Assembly (NCBI RefSeq): GCF_036588685.1
Contig: NC_086380.1
Coordinates: 30,584,474 to 30,648,473 of the forward strand
From: Mytilus trossulus
Lineage: Eukaryota; Mollusca; Bivalvia; Mytilida; Mytilidae
Length of the DNA: 64,000 bases
Direction: 5' to 3'
Shown here: one piece after another, positions 45,501 to 52,700 of the stretch
Numbering within the stretch: position 1 is the first letter of the stretch
How the letters are laid out: the number at the start of each line of letters is the position of its first letter
Position numbers and translations under genes: made by a program
The notes under the pieces: model-generated
What the model was told of the DNA's origin: nothing
Seen by the model: only the letters and a program-made list of their open reading frames with translations
Databases searched by the model: none

Positions 45501-46637
45501 AAATTTGCAGTGATCAGCTTAAATTATGTTCATGCTTCTTTTTCAACAGTCTTAGAATTATTAATAAATTGCACATTGCCACCACGATTTGACTGATATA
45601 ATGTTACTGTTCCTATAGTGACTTACCTAAATTGAACATTGCAATCACCATTGGCCTGAGATAATGTTACTGTTCCTAAAGTGACTTACCTAAATTGAAC
45701 ATTGCCACCACAATTTGCCTGAGATAATGTTACTGTTCCTATAGTGACTTACCTAAATTGAACATTGCAACCACCATTGGCCTGAGATAATGTAACTGTT
45801 CCGAAAGTGACTTACCTAAATTGAACATTGCCACCACAATTTGCCTGAGATAATGTTACTGTTCCTATAGTGACCTACCTAAATTGAACATTGCAACCAC
45901 CATTGGCCTGAGATAATGTTACTGTTCCTAAAGTGACTTACCTAAATTGAACATTGCCACCACGATTTGCCTGAGATAATGTTACTGTTCCTATAGTGGC
46001 TGAACTAAATCCACTTCCACTTGTACTCAACTCACATCCAACAATAACCTGCAATAATATAACACAAATAAATGCTTATTTATAATGATTTGTACATGTA
46101 TGTATTTATGACAGTGAATTAAAAGTTAAAATAATATTTTTCAGTTATTCTTGGAAAATTTATCATTTCTCTGACAGACAAAATGTTAGACAAAAAGTCC
46201 TTCTGTCAGACAGAATTTTTCTGATTTTTCAGTTAAAATACAGTAGAAAAACGTCCAATTTATTTTCTGTCAGACAAACCCTAAAACAGTTTGGCATAGA
46301 CTGAGATGGTGGACAGTTGTCTCATTGGCAATCATATCACATCTCTTTATTCTTATATTGTACATGTTGTATGCAGACGTTGACAAAAAAACATACAATG
46401 TATCAAATATTCATAATTTTTTTTTACAATGCTTCCTTAATCACGTCAATCCAAAAAATAGAAACAACACTGAGTCAATACATACATTTCCTGTTATTGG
46501 AACATCAGTATTATCCACAGGGTTTTTGTTTTCTATAAATACAGGTATCACACGAGATGCTAATGCTGAATTCTCATTAAAGGAAAGAGATGACACAGTA
46601 TTATTTGGCAATGTTCCAATATAGACTTTTCCAATAC
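24342..46637 (-). CDS. TCTN2: Tectonic-2, transition-zone protein (19 exons, first exon missing)
   Basis: Tectonic-2 belongs to the MKS/B9 complex of the ciliary transition zone. Coding exons, 5' to 3': 46637-46486, 46048-45942, 45267-45178, 44109-43999, 43180-43078, 42638-42545, 42206-42124, 41565-41421, 39201-39137, 38550-38376, 32056-31938, 31371-31124, 30212-29371, 28549-28436, 28008-27891, 27149-27045, 26339-26160, 25752-25615, 24513-24342. All junctions are GT-AG and phase-compatible, giving about 1053 residues without the first exon. Diagnostic blocks are PCPCDLTGGVCDINCCCD, DWFPLMCV, ILFGRDTFTSCNI, PITASVRFIKVPA, DVCWDNFIYPL and a C-terminal transmembrane helix. Vertebrate TCTN2 is about 700 residues; most of the excess lies before the CPC motif. 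The signal-peptide exon should lie upstream of 46637. Paralogues TCTN1/3 were considered, but the CPC context and the C-terminal helix fit TCTN2. Confidence 0.92.
25294..25504. mobile_element. MITE family M2 in TCTN2 intron
   Basis: TACTGTAAATTCAGAAATAT on the left and ATAATTTCTAAATTTACAAT on the right form imperfect terminal inverted repeats around a 170-base AT-rich core. A partial relative of the left end is at about 38618. Confidence 0.6.
25615..25752 (-). CDS. TCTN2: TCTN2 exon
   Basis: 138 bases. Encodes SKSTWQLTCTSGSQC and PFPITASVRFIKVPANTPVP, the most recognisable TCTN2 block (PISASVxFIKIPA in vertebrates). Confidence 0.93.
26160..26339 (-). CDS. TCTN2: TCTN2 exon
   Basis: 180 bases, donor GTCAG|GTGAGT. 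Encodes SWRISGFCTDIISGINLDVM and VPTKEIIGAYVR. Confidence 0.9.
27045..27149 (-). CDS. TCTN2: TCTN2 exon
   Basis: 105 bases, phase 2 in and out. Encodes KLIINRLDNLMPAERIGRYG and PYGPAQWIEVLR. Confidence 0.9.
27891..28008 (-). CDS. TCTN2: TCTN2 exon
   Basis: 118 bases, donor CTCAG|GTATGT. Encodes GLCSNAGRREILFGRDTFTS and ENCTDL, corresponding to the ILFGxxxxSGC block of tectonics. Confidence 0.92.
28436..28549 (-). CDS. TCTN2: TCTN2 exon
   Basis: 114 bases, completing the SGKPG|Y junction. Encodes GYDIDKPMISGMVIRNETDN and ends RQMALWNT, matching the GYxxGKP...LxLW block of the family. Confidence 0.9.
29371..30212 (-). CDS. TCTN2: TCTN2 large exon (842 bases)
   Basis: About 280 residues. Acceptor AAACAG|GGAAGATG, donor AAACCAG|GTAAGC. 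Starts KEDEERVESPAPAATTGYRQ. Includes VSLPQRILSGEC, CPLDNCGREMTNEPPC, VVDVRYNFYWSGPN and ends FSRSGKPG. This is the tectonic core domain (DUF1619 type). It has many cysteines and several N-x-S/T sites, as expected for a luminal/extracellular segment. The region SIMGNPNTGTQN to TTTAAPHSTR is a Ser/Thr-rich insert that I do not recall from vertebrate TCTN2. Confidence 0.93.
30646..30857. mobile_element. MITE M1 copy in TCTN2 intron
   Basis: TGTGGATTCATTTACTTTC on the left and ATTAATAATGAATCCACGG on the right. Another, partial copy ends just before it at about 30503-30626 (GAATCCCCAGTAT), so two copies lie side by side. Confidence 0.75.
31124..31371 (-). CDS. TCTN2: TCTN2 exon with DWFP motif
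   Basis: 248 bases, acceptor TTGTACAG, donor TATAA|GTAAGT. Encodes DCTSSEQETFSRCIPYLDGG, then DWFPLMCVTNEYNSLLGFFY, which aligns with the DWFPFLCV...FLGYFY block of TCTN2. Confidence 0.93.
31938..32056 (-). CDS. TCTN2: TCTN2 exon with CPC/CCCD motif
   Basis: 119 bases, donor ACG|GTAAGT. Encodes FVEVAPCPCDLTGGVCDINC followed by CCD, the cysteine-rich tectonic signature. The spacing matches remembered vertebrate TCTN2 (CPCxLTxGxCDxxCCCD). Confidence 0.93.
32349..32560. mobile_element. MITE M1 copy in TCTN2 intron
   Basis: TACTGTGGATTCATTATTAT on the left and AAATAAATGAATCCACAGTA on the right, with the same internal phrases as the copy at 23253. Confidence 0.85.
32700..33175. repeat. Dispersed repeat with internal 180-bp duplication
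   Basis: Two direct copies share AAACAGGAAGTTGTC, AATCTGAAAACGCATCACAC and TTTCAGAAATCCTTGTATTG, followed once by GGAAGGACGGACTGAAGG and CTCCCCCTTTTTT. I recognise the closing phrase from mussel repeats. It lies in the same TCTN2 intron as the nest. Confidence 0.7.
34563..37375. mobile_element. TTAA-flanked TIR element, 2.8 kb, no transposase
   Basis: Terminal inverted repeats GGGCATCCGATACAGTTTC at 34563 and GAAACTGTATCGGATGCCC ending 37375, both bounded by TTAA (34559-34562, 37376-37379). The host repeat continues seamlessly across the insertion with one TTAA removed. The interior holds a palindrome (35245), a reversed family A fragment near 35700-35830, a GATACGCCCGTAG/TACGGGCGTATG inverted pair (36332 and 36598) and a SINE-like tail near 36945. 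No piggyBac or other transposase frame was seen, so it is non-autonomous or gutted. Confidence 0.85.
35245..35409. repeat. 165-bp near-perfect palindrome
   Basis: Starts GGAATAACAGTACTGTA and ends TACAGTACTGTTATTCC. Arms of about 74 bases pair almost throughout (GAAGAGTTGCCACCGTCAAT with ATTGACGGTGGCAACTCTTC; CAGTTTTACTG with CAGTAAAACG), leaving a loop of about 17 bases with GCGACGCGTAGCGGAGA. It could extrude a cruciform. GC-richer than the surroundings. Probably a foldback element inserted in the TTAA element. Confidence 0.85.
38376..38550 (-). CDS. TCTN2: TCTN2 exon
   Basis: 175 bases, donor ACAG|GTATTT. Encodes NVHHALLKATRNVGVSA, VVVSCCSTTGTFTLET and NATVDWEKST. The acceptor lies about 240 bases from the transposon nest on its 3' side. 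Confidence 0.88.
39137..39201 (-). CDS. TCTN2: TCTN2 exon
   Basis: 65 bases, phase 1 in, donor ACA|GTAAGT. Encodes ENATDTVTPEWGILTPEVN. Confidence 0.85.
39892..39998. repeat. Hairpin, about 33-bp arms, TCTN2 intron
   Basis: TTATTGCATGAATATTGGGG and AATATTGTCC are complementary to GGACAATATT and CCCCAGTATTCATGCAATAA. The loop is about 45 bases and holds a second weak pairing. A foldback or MITE core. Confidence 0.65.
41421..41565 (-). CDS. TCTN2: TCTN2 exon
   Basis: 145 bases, donor GCAG|GTCAGT. Encodes TILLLTSSVPGSATTFRC and ending PLCRTANPTPGPTA. Confidence 0.85.
42124..42206 (-). CDS. TCTN2: TCTN2 exon
   Basis: 83 bases, phase 1 in, phase 0 out (GCA|GTAAGT). Encodes GPAVTFQLVQPVVALYPQ and SVATTSFA. 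Confidence 0.85.
42545..42638 (-). CDS. TCTN2: TCTN2 exon
   Basis: 94 bases from TTTGTAG to CACAAG|GTAAAC. Encodes VTVTLTVNTPVTGTCSG and a Gln/Gly-rich tail. Confidence 0.85.
43078..43180 (-). CDS. TCTN2: TCTN2 exon, Ig-like strand motif
   Basis: 103 bases, donor GCG|GTTAGT. Encodes DVVAGSPVTITCTGASAG and TATAVVGAREVA. The VTITCTG context looks like an Ig-type beta-sandwich strand; this is inference. Confidence 0.85.
43999..44109 (-). CDS. TCTN2: TCTN2 exon
   Basis: 111 bases from ATTTCAG to CTAAG|GTTTGT. Encodes SFTIVSGPTVSICPTG and VAIISQNTPQPFNVRL. Confidence 0.85.
44199..44468. mobile_element. TTAA-flanked MITE, 270 bp
   Basis: GGTGGTACC at 44199 and GGTACCACC ending at 44468 are terminal inverted repeats, each next to TTAA (44195-44198 and 44469-44472). 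TTAA duplication is typical of piggyBac-like elements. No ORF of note. Lies in a TCTN2 intron. Confidence 0.8.
44530..44660. repeat. Imperfect hairpin in TCTN2 intron
   Basis: ACAATATTTCTCTGG and CAGTTAAATTTTACTATTTA on the left face complementary AAATAAATAAAATTTAACTG and AAAGAAATATTGCAA on the right. The loop is about 20 bases. A small foldback. Confidence 0.55.
45178..45267 (-). CDS. TCTN2: TCTN2 exon
   Basis: 90 bases, phase 2 in and phase 2 out, donor TC|GTATGT. Encodes APVKGQAVDIRCFSDSG and NKTESISSP. Confidence 0.85.
45564..45990 (-). repeat. 63-bp tandem array carrying six 5' splice sites
   Basis: In the sense of TCTN2 each unit reads GGAACAGTAACATTATCTCAG, then a variable middle, then CAATGTTCAATTTAG|GTAAGT. 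Exon edges of the six donors are 45942, 45879, 45816, 45753, 45690 and 45627, exactly 63 bases apart; the donor at 45879 is GTAGGT. A seventh decayed unit at 45564 has lost its donor. Units alternate between two types (GGTGGTTGCAATG and TGTGGTGGCAATG), so the array grew as 126-bp dimers. Reading past any donor meets TAA (or TAG) at once in frame. Confidence 0.92.
45942..46048 (-). CDS. TCTN2: TCTN2 exon with tandemly repeated donor
   Basis: 107 bases from TTGCAG to TTTAG|GTAAGT. Encodes VIVGCELSTSGSGF through GGNVQF. Its last part and donor form the first unit of the 63-bp array that continues downstream into the intron. Confidence 0.85.
46290..46345 (-). repeat. Family A fragment (reverse) in TCTN2 intron
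   Basis: GGACAGTTGTCTCATTGGCA and ATCATATCACATCT are the reverse complement of the family A head. It lies between exons 46637-46486 and 46048-45942. Confidence 0.65.
46486..46637 (-). CDS. TCTN2: TCTN2 exon (first one found)
   Basis: 152 bases, entering in phase 1 after TTTTTCAG and leaving at AAT|GTATGT. Encodes IGKVYIGTLPNNT through DNTDVPITGN, an extracellular N-terminal stretch with a likely N-glycosylation site. Confidence 0.85.
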
Positions 46638-49600
46638 CTGAAAAAGAAATAGGAGATTAGAAATTTTAAGAAAAAATATGCTGTCCATCATTGTTCATAT
46701 ATCAAAAGAGGGTCTAGAGGGGTCATTGGGTTGTGGAAGGGGTGTTCTTCTATTTCTTCTACCATTTTAATCTTATTTTTGCCCTGTATTCTGTACATTT
46801 TACCCATTGAAAAGGATGTCATAAATAAATTCTTGTAACAGGAGCAGCATAAATTAATATATGCAATTTCTGTACATACATGTACATTTTTGTAGTAAGT
46901 TGTATTTCATTTTATTGGTATTAATTTTACCAAAAAAATAAGTATTCACCATGTTCACAGAATAATTTTTACATCTTCTAAATGCTCTCTTCCACAGGAG
47001 TCAGGGTTACCACTTGTCATGTAAATAAAGATTGATTGTACAAGGAGTACCCCTAACTGATAGGACACATCTACTTCATTATACAGCAAGATGTTTGATA
47101 TGCAATATACATGATCCATCAGCACATTGATGGCAATATGTTAACGCATAACAAACAGAAACTTCATCCCCTAGTACAATAGAAAAATCAATAAAAAAAT
47201 AAGAAAAATAATAGAGAAAATTTATCATGTTTATATATATATATTTGAAATAAATGATTTGATAAGCGTAAACAATTTTTATGTTCATGACATTAGAGCT
47301 TTAATTTGTGCATTTGCAGGGTATCCACTGGAGGTCGCCATTTTCGCAATATGCGACATAATAATTGTGGTGATTAACACTCCTCATTTACGAAAGAAAT
47401 ACATGTATACAAACTATAACGATTTATTTTCATCCATCTTGTTTATCTACTTTTTTCTGTTTTTTTGGACTTAACCTGATCAGACAATATTTCGATTTCA
47501 ACTTGAACTGGTTAAGATTTTGACAAAAAATTAATAATCAGCTTATTGCATTTCATTGCTATCGACAACAAAGGACTAATCAATAAAGGTGTTGATTGTA
47601 TGGTCTGTCAAAAAGATATGTTTAAATGGTGTCTGTCACATGTCACCTAAAGCAGTGTTCCAGCTAGGCTGTTTTCAGAGGGCGTGGCGTCCGCCCTTTT
47701 CCGAGTGGTGCCCTGTGCCCTTTACTTTTTACAGTTTCCAGGGTGCCCTGCCTTTTTAAAGATCGATTGCATATTAATTTGCGTATTGATATGATACGCT
47801 AATTACTAAATTTTACCTGGGGAAAAGTTAATGACTTTTTTAACGACCCCAAGCTAATCAATGGTTACAACTGGTGTCATAATCTGTTGTTAAAGGTAAT
47901 CCGTTTATCGGATGGGTCATTAATGATCATCAACATTAATTCGTTCAAATAGAATCTGTCAGTCTGCAATTATCTTTGAAGAAATGTGCATACAACAACT
48001 TGGGCACAATTTGCGATGTTTACCGTAGTTTCATGGAGGAAACGTAATGACAAAAAGTTGGAAAACCCTAATAAACTCCTTGAAGACATTGTTTTACTTG
48101 TTTTCTGTCAAATAAACAGAAAATTCAGACATATTTGTCATTGACTGCCTTCATTTTTGATACGAAAATAACAAACTTGGTCGCCATATTGTGATCATAT
48201 TTACGTCATATTAACGTACTGTTTATAATCCTCCAAAGAAGGAGCACACCTGAATAAAGAAAGATAACTCAATCTGATTTTTTCCCTAGCATTGAGTAAC
48301 CCATTTACATATTTTAAAATATGTCTCCATACTTCTTGCTTAAGAATATATATGTTTAGGTATTTATTTTGAGATATATATGGGAAAAGTTAAAGAGGGT
48401 CTTAGTAGCAGTGTTGGTAGGGTGCCTTGGTTATCTATTTCTGTATTCTTTATTTTTGATACTATTTTTCACTGTTGCTTTATATCCTAAAATTGTGAAT
48501 TTACTGAGCACAGCTGTTTTGTGCTGTATTGCCATCAAGCACAGCAGGGGGGGAAAGGTGAAACTGGTAAAATGGGGTAGACCATAGAAACAGTATGAAA
48601 CAGGTCTCCTTTCAAAACATACTGCATATAAAGTTCAACTGTGCCAAGCAATGATAAAAAAACTTGTGTGACAAGCTGCTTGACAAAGTTTTTCAGCCTT
48701 AAAAGTAGAAAGATAGAGTTCTATATGGGCTAATGATGTTGTTCTTGTCTAACCTGTGATTCAACAAATAAACACAAATGTTTGATTAACATCTTTTATT
48801 AAAATATGCCCTTTTCATATTATCATATCGCGCGTTAAATGCCCCTTTTCAGGATTGACACCCTGCCCTTTTGAAAACCTAGCTGGAACACTGTAAAGGA
48901 TTTGTGAACCAAGTGTTTGAAGCAAACTTTTGACATATCCTCTCCTTCTTTTAATGAAAGTCCAGAAAAGTAAACTGTTGTTATGAAGAAAAAAGTTCAA
49001 AAGCAAGAAAAATCTCCTATTTAAAACTATATTCTTTGACTTTGATAGATTTAAAACTGTATTCTTTGACTTTGATAGATAATTGATTTGCAATGTACCT
49101 AATTATATATATATAAGTGTAGGGACCCTTAAAGTCAAAGAAGCCGGAAACACTGCATTTGCAAATGTGATTTCAGATTGATAAAATATTTAGATTTTAA
49201 TTTAGTCGGCAATACCAGGTTTAAATCATTTGTTAATAACAATCAAATTGTTACTTAAAATGAGCTAATTTCCTTCTGACAGCTAAATTGCTTGCAACTT
49301 GAACATGCTGCAACAGGACTAGTTCTGAAAATGTGCAATAACTATGGAGTAAAGACTGACCTTGACATGAAATTACTTGAAAAAGTAATGATATCAAAAT
49401 GTTATTAATGCAAGACATTTTAGAGACGTAAGCTTCGTCTGGGAGATAGATTGACTGTTATTTTTAGTTCAGCTGAATCTTCTTGTCAAATTTTCCGCCA
49501 TTGTTGATGCCTAAAGTGAAACTAACGATATTTTATAAGACTGATTTTGATTTGTTTAAAGTTTTAGATCTACCAATGAGAATTCATGTAACATTAAAAA

Positions 49601-49651
49601 AACATTTCAAGGGGAGAAAACTCATACTTTTTAGTAATAACTTTTTTTTAG
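46638..49651. promoter_or_regulatory. Divergent intergenic region TCTN2 / PNLDC1
   Basis: Between the first TCTN2 exon found (minus) and the PNLDC1 start exon (plus). It must hold the missing TCTN2 signal-peptide exon and the 5' ends of both genes. YY1-like CGCCATTTT/CGCCATTGT blocks occur at 47334-47346 (minus sense AAAATGGCGAC) and 49496-49505, a type often found just after transcription starts. A transposon occupies 47653-48893. No TATA or CpG-rich block is evident. Confidence 0.4.
47653..48893. mobile_element. hAT-like TIR element between the divergent genes
   Basis: CAGTGTTCCAGCTAGG at 47653 is matched by CCTAGCTGGAACACTG ending at 48893. TAAAG flanks both ends (47648-47652 and 48894-48898). 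Subterminal GTGCCCTGTGCCCTTT and CACCCTGCCCTTTTG motifs recur at both ends. The CAGTG ends suggest hAT, but only 5 bases are duplicated rather than 8. A 72-codon hydrophobic ORF (48369-48587) inside it has no recognised family. Confidence 0.75.
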
Positions 49652-49660
49652 CAGACAGCA
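48815..49660. other. PNLDC1 upstream flank
   Basis: AT-rich stretch between the transposon and the PNLDC1 start codon. A direct duplication of about 30 bases at 49024-49080 (ACTGTATTCTTTGACTTTGA twice) is the only repeat seen. Confidence 0.4.
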
Positions 49661-49738
49661 TGGTTGGAATTACAAAAGCAAATTTTGAGGATGTTTTTCC
49701 AACTGTAGAAACTGCTATCAGAAAGGCTGAATTTATAG
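49660..49738 (+). CDS. PNLDC1: PNLDC1 exon 1 (start codon)
   Basis: Encodes MVGITKANFEDVFPTVETAI and ends AEFIG with donor ATAG|GTATAA. A possible 5' UTR acceptor TTTTTAGCAG lies directly before it at about 49644-49654, so an untranslated exon may lie further upstream. Confidence 0.88.
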
Positions 49739-52700
49739 GTATAAAAAGATACATGAGTCACAGAGAAATAGCACGTAGCAACGAAAAAAGAGCATTTTAA
49801 ACATGAAACTAATTACTAAATTAGTACAAAATGATTTATCTCACCAGCCAACAATTAGTTTTACATGGTAAAATGACATTATAAAATATTTTTAAATATC
49901 TTTATATAAGCGTTTACCCTTCTTGTACATGTATGAAACCAGAATAAAATATAATATCATGTTAAGTCAAACTCCAAAACCATCTTGACTCTAGTCTTGG
50001 CCTCGTAATAGAGAGTAGTCTGAGATTACGCTGACATTTAACAGCTGTTTTGCCAGACACGCTGGGGCTGTGGGACAAGATTACTCTGATTTCTAATAAC
50101 TGTTTTGCCAGACAAGCTTAGGACGTTGGAGCTCTTCCCATATAAATAAGTGGATATTTGCCCTTCCAAAATGGATTAGGTGTGATACTTCTTGTGCTGA
50201 CTGATGGCCTTGGAATTATATAAATTGGGCATAAATCTGCTATTTTTTCATTTATCTTCCTTCATGTATGTTTCACCTACCTGTCATTCTTTATTTTTTA
50301 CATTTTAACAGTTTTTATAACATAAAATATTGTAACCCATGAAATATTGTGTCGGACAAAATTTCCTTCAAAATTGTCCATGAAATTTTGTCACCTCCTT
50401 CTGGACAATACTTCACTATAAAATTCTGTCCATGACAATGCTTCACTATGAAATACTGGCTTTAAAATATTTTTAATCAAATTATTACACAATTGTAAAT
50501 AAGTACATGTACACAAGCATGCAGCATATTGCACATTTTTAGAGTTAGGAGTGAAATGGTTAACGGTTTTGTATAGCAAGGAATTTATAGTACTTCTAAT
50601 AGTGAGTTTCAAATTTGCATAGATACATTACATATAGTTAATTATAAATTAAGTTAATTGCCTAACTTATATGTTCCATTGTATTACATTATAATGTACA
50701 AATATAAGTAATGTAATGACAATCACTTATTTTGTAAACAGACACAGGCACATGTCGCAGGAAAAAAATCCTATATACCTTCTCTTACATGAATAAATGT
50801 TGACTACCTCCCTTGAAATTTTGGGGGTAAAATCCTGAGGACCACCACTTTTTGCGAACTCTGCGGCCTCCATGAGACAAAATTCAATGACAATCTGTCT
50901 ATGAAATATTGTCTCAATACTCATAAAATATAACCTCCCTTTACCAGGACAAAATTTCATAATAATCATCAGTGAAATATTGTCTCAATTCACACAAAAT
51001 ATAACCTCCCTTTAACAAGACAAAATTCCAAAGTATTCATCTGTGAAATTTAATCTATATATACAGACAAAATTTCAGTATGAAAATTTGTCCATCTCTG
51101 GACATATTTCCATAGACGAGGACAAAATTTCATGATACATAGTAATAAAATATTGTCTTGTGGTCCAATATTTCATAGGACAGTAGTTTGCTTTACAATG
51201 TTACATTTTCACAATGACTCATTGATTCTGGCATTTTGACTTAGTAAATGAATTTGAAAGCTAAAGTTTTTGTTTTTCTTTCTCAGCTTTAGATGCAGAA
51301 TTTACTGGTTTACAATTAAACAAACAGACTAAAAGTACTTTATTTGATACAAGTGAAGAAAGATATGCAAAACTTAGAAGAACCATATCCAACATAACGA
51401 TATGTCAGATAGGTAAGCTGCAAATTGTAGTACATGTACATGTATTTTCAATTTTGAAGTCTGTGGGTAATCAATATCAAGATTTTTTTTTAATTCCCTG
51501 TTAAATTAGAGGGGGCATCAAGTGTTACCCTTGTCAGTTTGTACATGTATCTCGTAATTAAGAAAAAGTATTTAATATTCAATTTCATATATAAATAAAT
51601 ATATATATCGTAGGGAAGTTCTTGTGAAACAAAACTTTGTATTTCAATCCCAGAATGTAATGATATGAAATGCACATGATCAAGTGAGTAAATAAAAAAG
51701 ATGAACATACATATTTTACATCAATAAGAGTTTCTACAAATTTTTGACAAATGAATTGATAAATATCAGCTGGATAAATTTGTAGGTTTAAAAGGATTAA
51801 CTCCACAATCATAATATCATGAATATGCTCTGAACACTATCATGCTTATATCATCATAATTGGTTAGAATTTAATTTATATATAGCATGTATAGAATGTA
51901 GAAAAGTCAATTGTTTGATCAATACTATATTCCTTTTATTTTTTTGGTTATATTTCAGGTGTCTCAGCATTTGTGAAAGATCCTGACTCAGAAAACAAGT
52001 AGGTTTTCTAGTACTATAACTAATATCATATATATATGCTATAATTTTATTATGTCAATGCTGTCATGGCTGGGTTAAACATTGTTGTGGGCCCTCAATT
52101 TGCCCTAATGATATAAACCTGAGACAGTGGTGTTACAGCACAAAGTATCAAAATCAGTGGAAAAGGGCTTAACACATCAGATCACTACAAAGCAGAAAAA
52201 CATGTAACAAAAAAACATGAAAACACAGACCAAACATGGCAGGGTATTTATATATCCCGAACAACAAAAAACACACAAGAGTACTGATCTCAGAGTACTC
52301 TCAGTTACTGACATCTAGTCCAAAGTGAAATAATAACTAATGAAAAATAATGTTTGTGTCTATTTCAGAATCAGTCAGAGCTCAGACATAAATAATTCTT
52401 AATCTGCTTTTGACTCATAGAGGTCTAAATTTGCAAGTTTTAGGATTTGTCTCCCTTAAATGCAAGACAAGAGAAGACTTTAAGCAAGAAATAATTGACC
52501 AGAATCAAAAAGTTGCAAATATCAACTCCTACAAGTCGATAAGTTATCAAAGTTGGTTAACTTCAAGACCCACACATATTTATAAAAAGGTCATGCATCT
52601 AAATCAAATAATGACAACATTGAAAGACAACGCTTTGTCTTCTATAGAAAAATATGAATATGAATGAAAGTCTAAAAAATCAGAGATAATGTTAATTAAC

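Noticed and set aside
47079..47288. Minus-strand ORF with a hydrophobic start (MINFLYYFSYFF...) as the TCTN2 signal-peptide exon
   Set aside because: Attractive position and a signal-like helix, but no donor in the phase required by the exon at 46637 (one base carried over) was found before its stop.
48369..48587. Hydrophobic 72-codon ORF as a small membrane protein gene
   Set aside because: Lies wholly inside the TIR element at 47653-48893, has no recognised family, and AT-rich DNA readily gives hydrophobic frames.
49483..49659. Upstream in-frame codons as an N-terminal extension of PNLDC1
   Set aside because: The frame is open from 49483 but codes for nothing family-like, and the ATG at 49660 has good context and matches the family N-terminus. 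An acceptor-like TTTTTAGCAG just before it suggests intron or UTR.
52410..52667. ORF in PNLDC1 intron 3 as an extra exon
   Set aside because: No good acceptor/donor pair in the phase required between exons 3 and 4, which join correctly without it. No similarity recognised.
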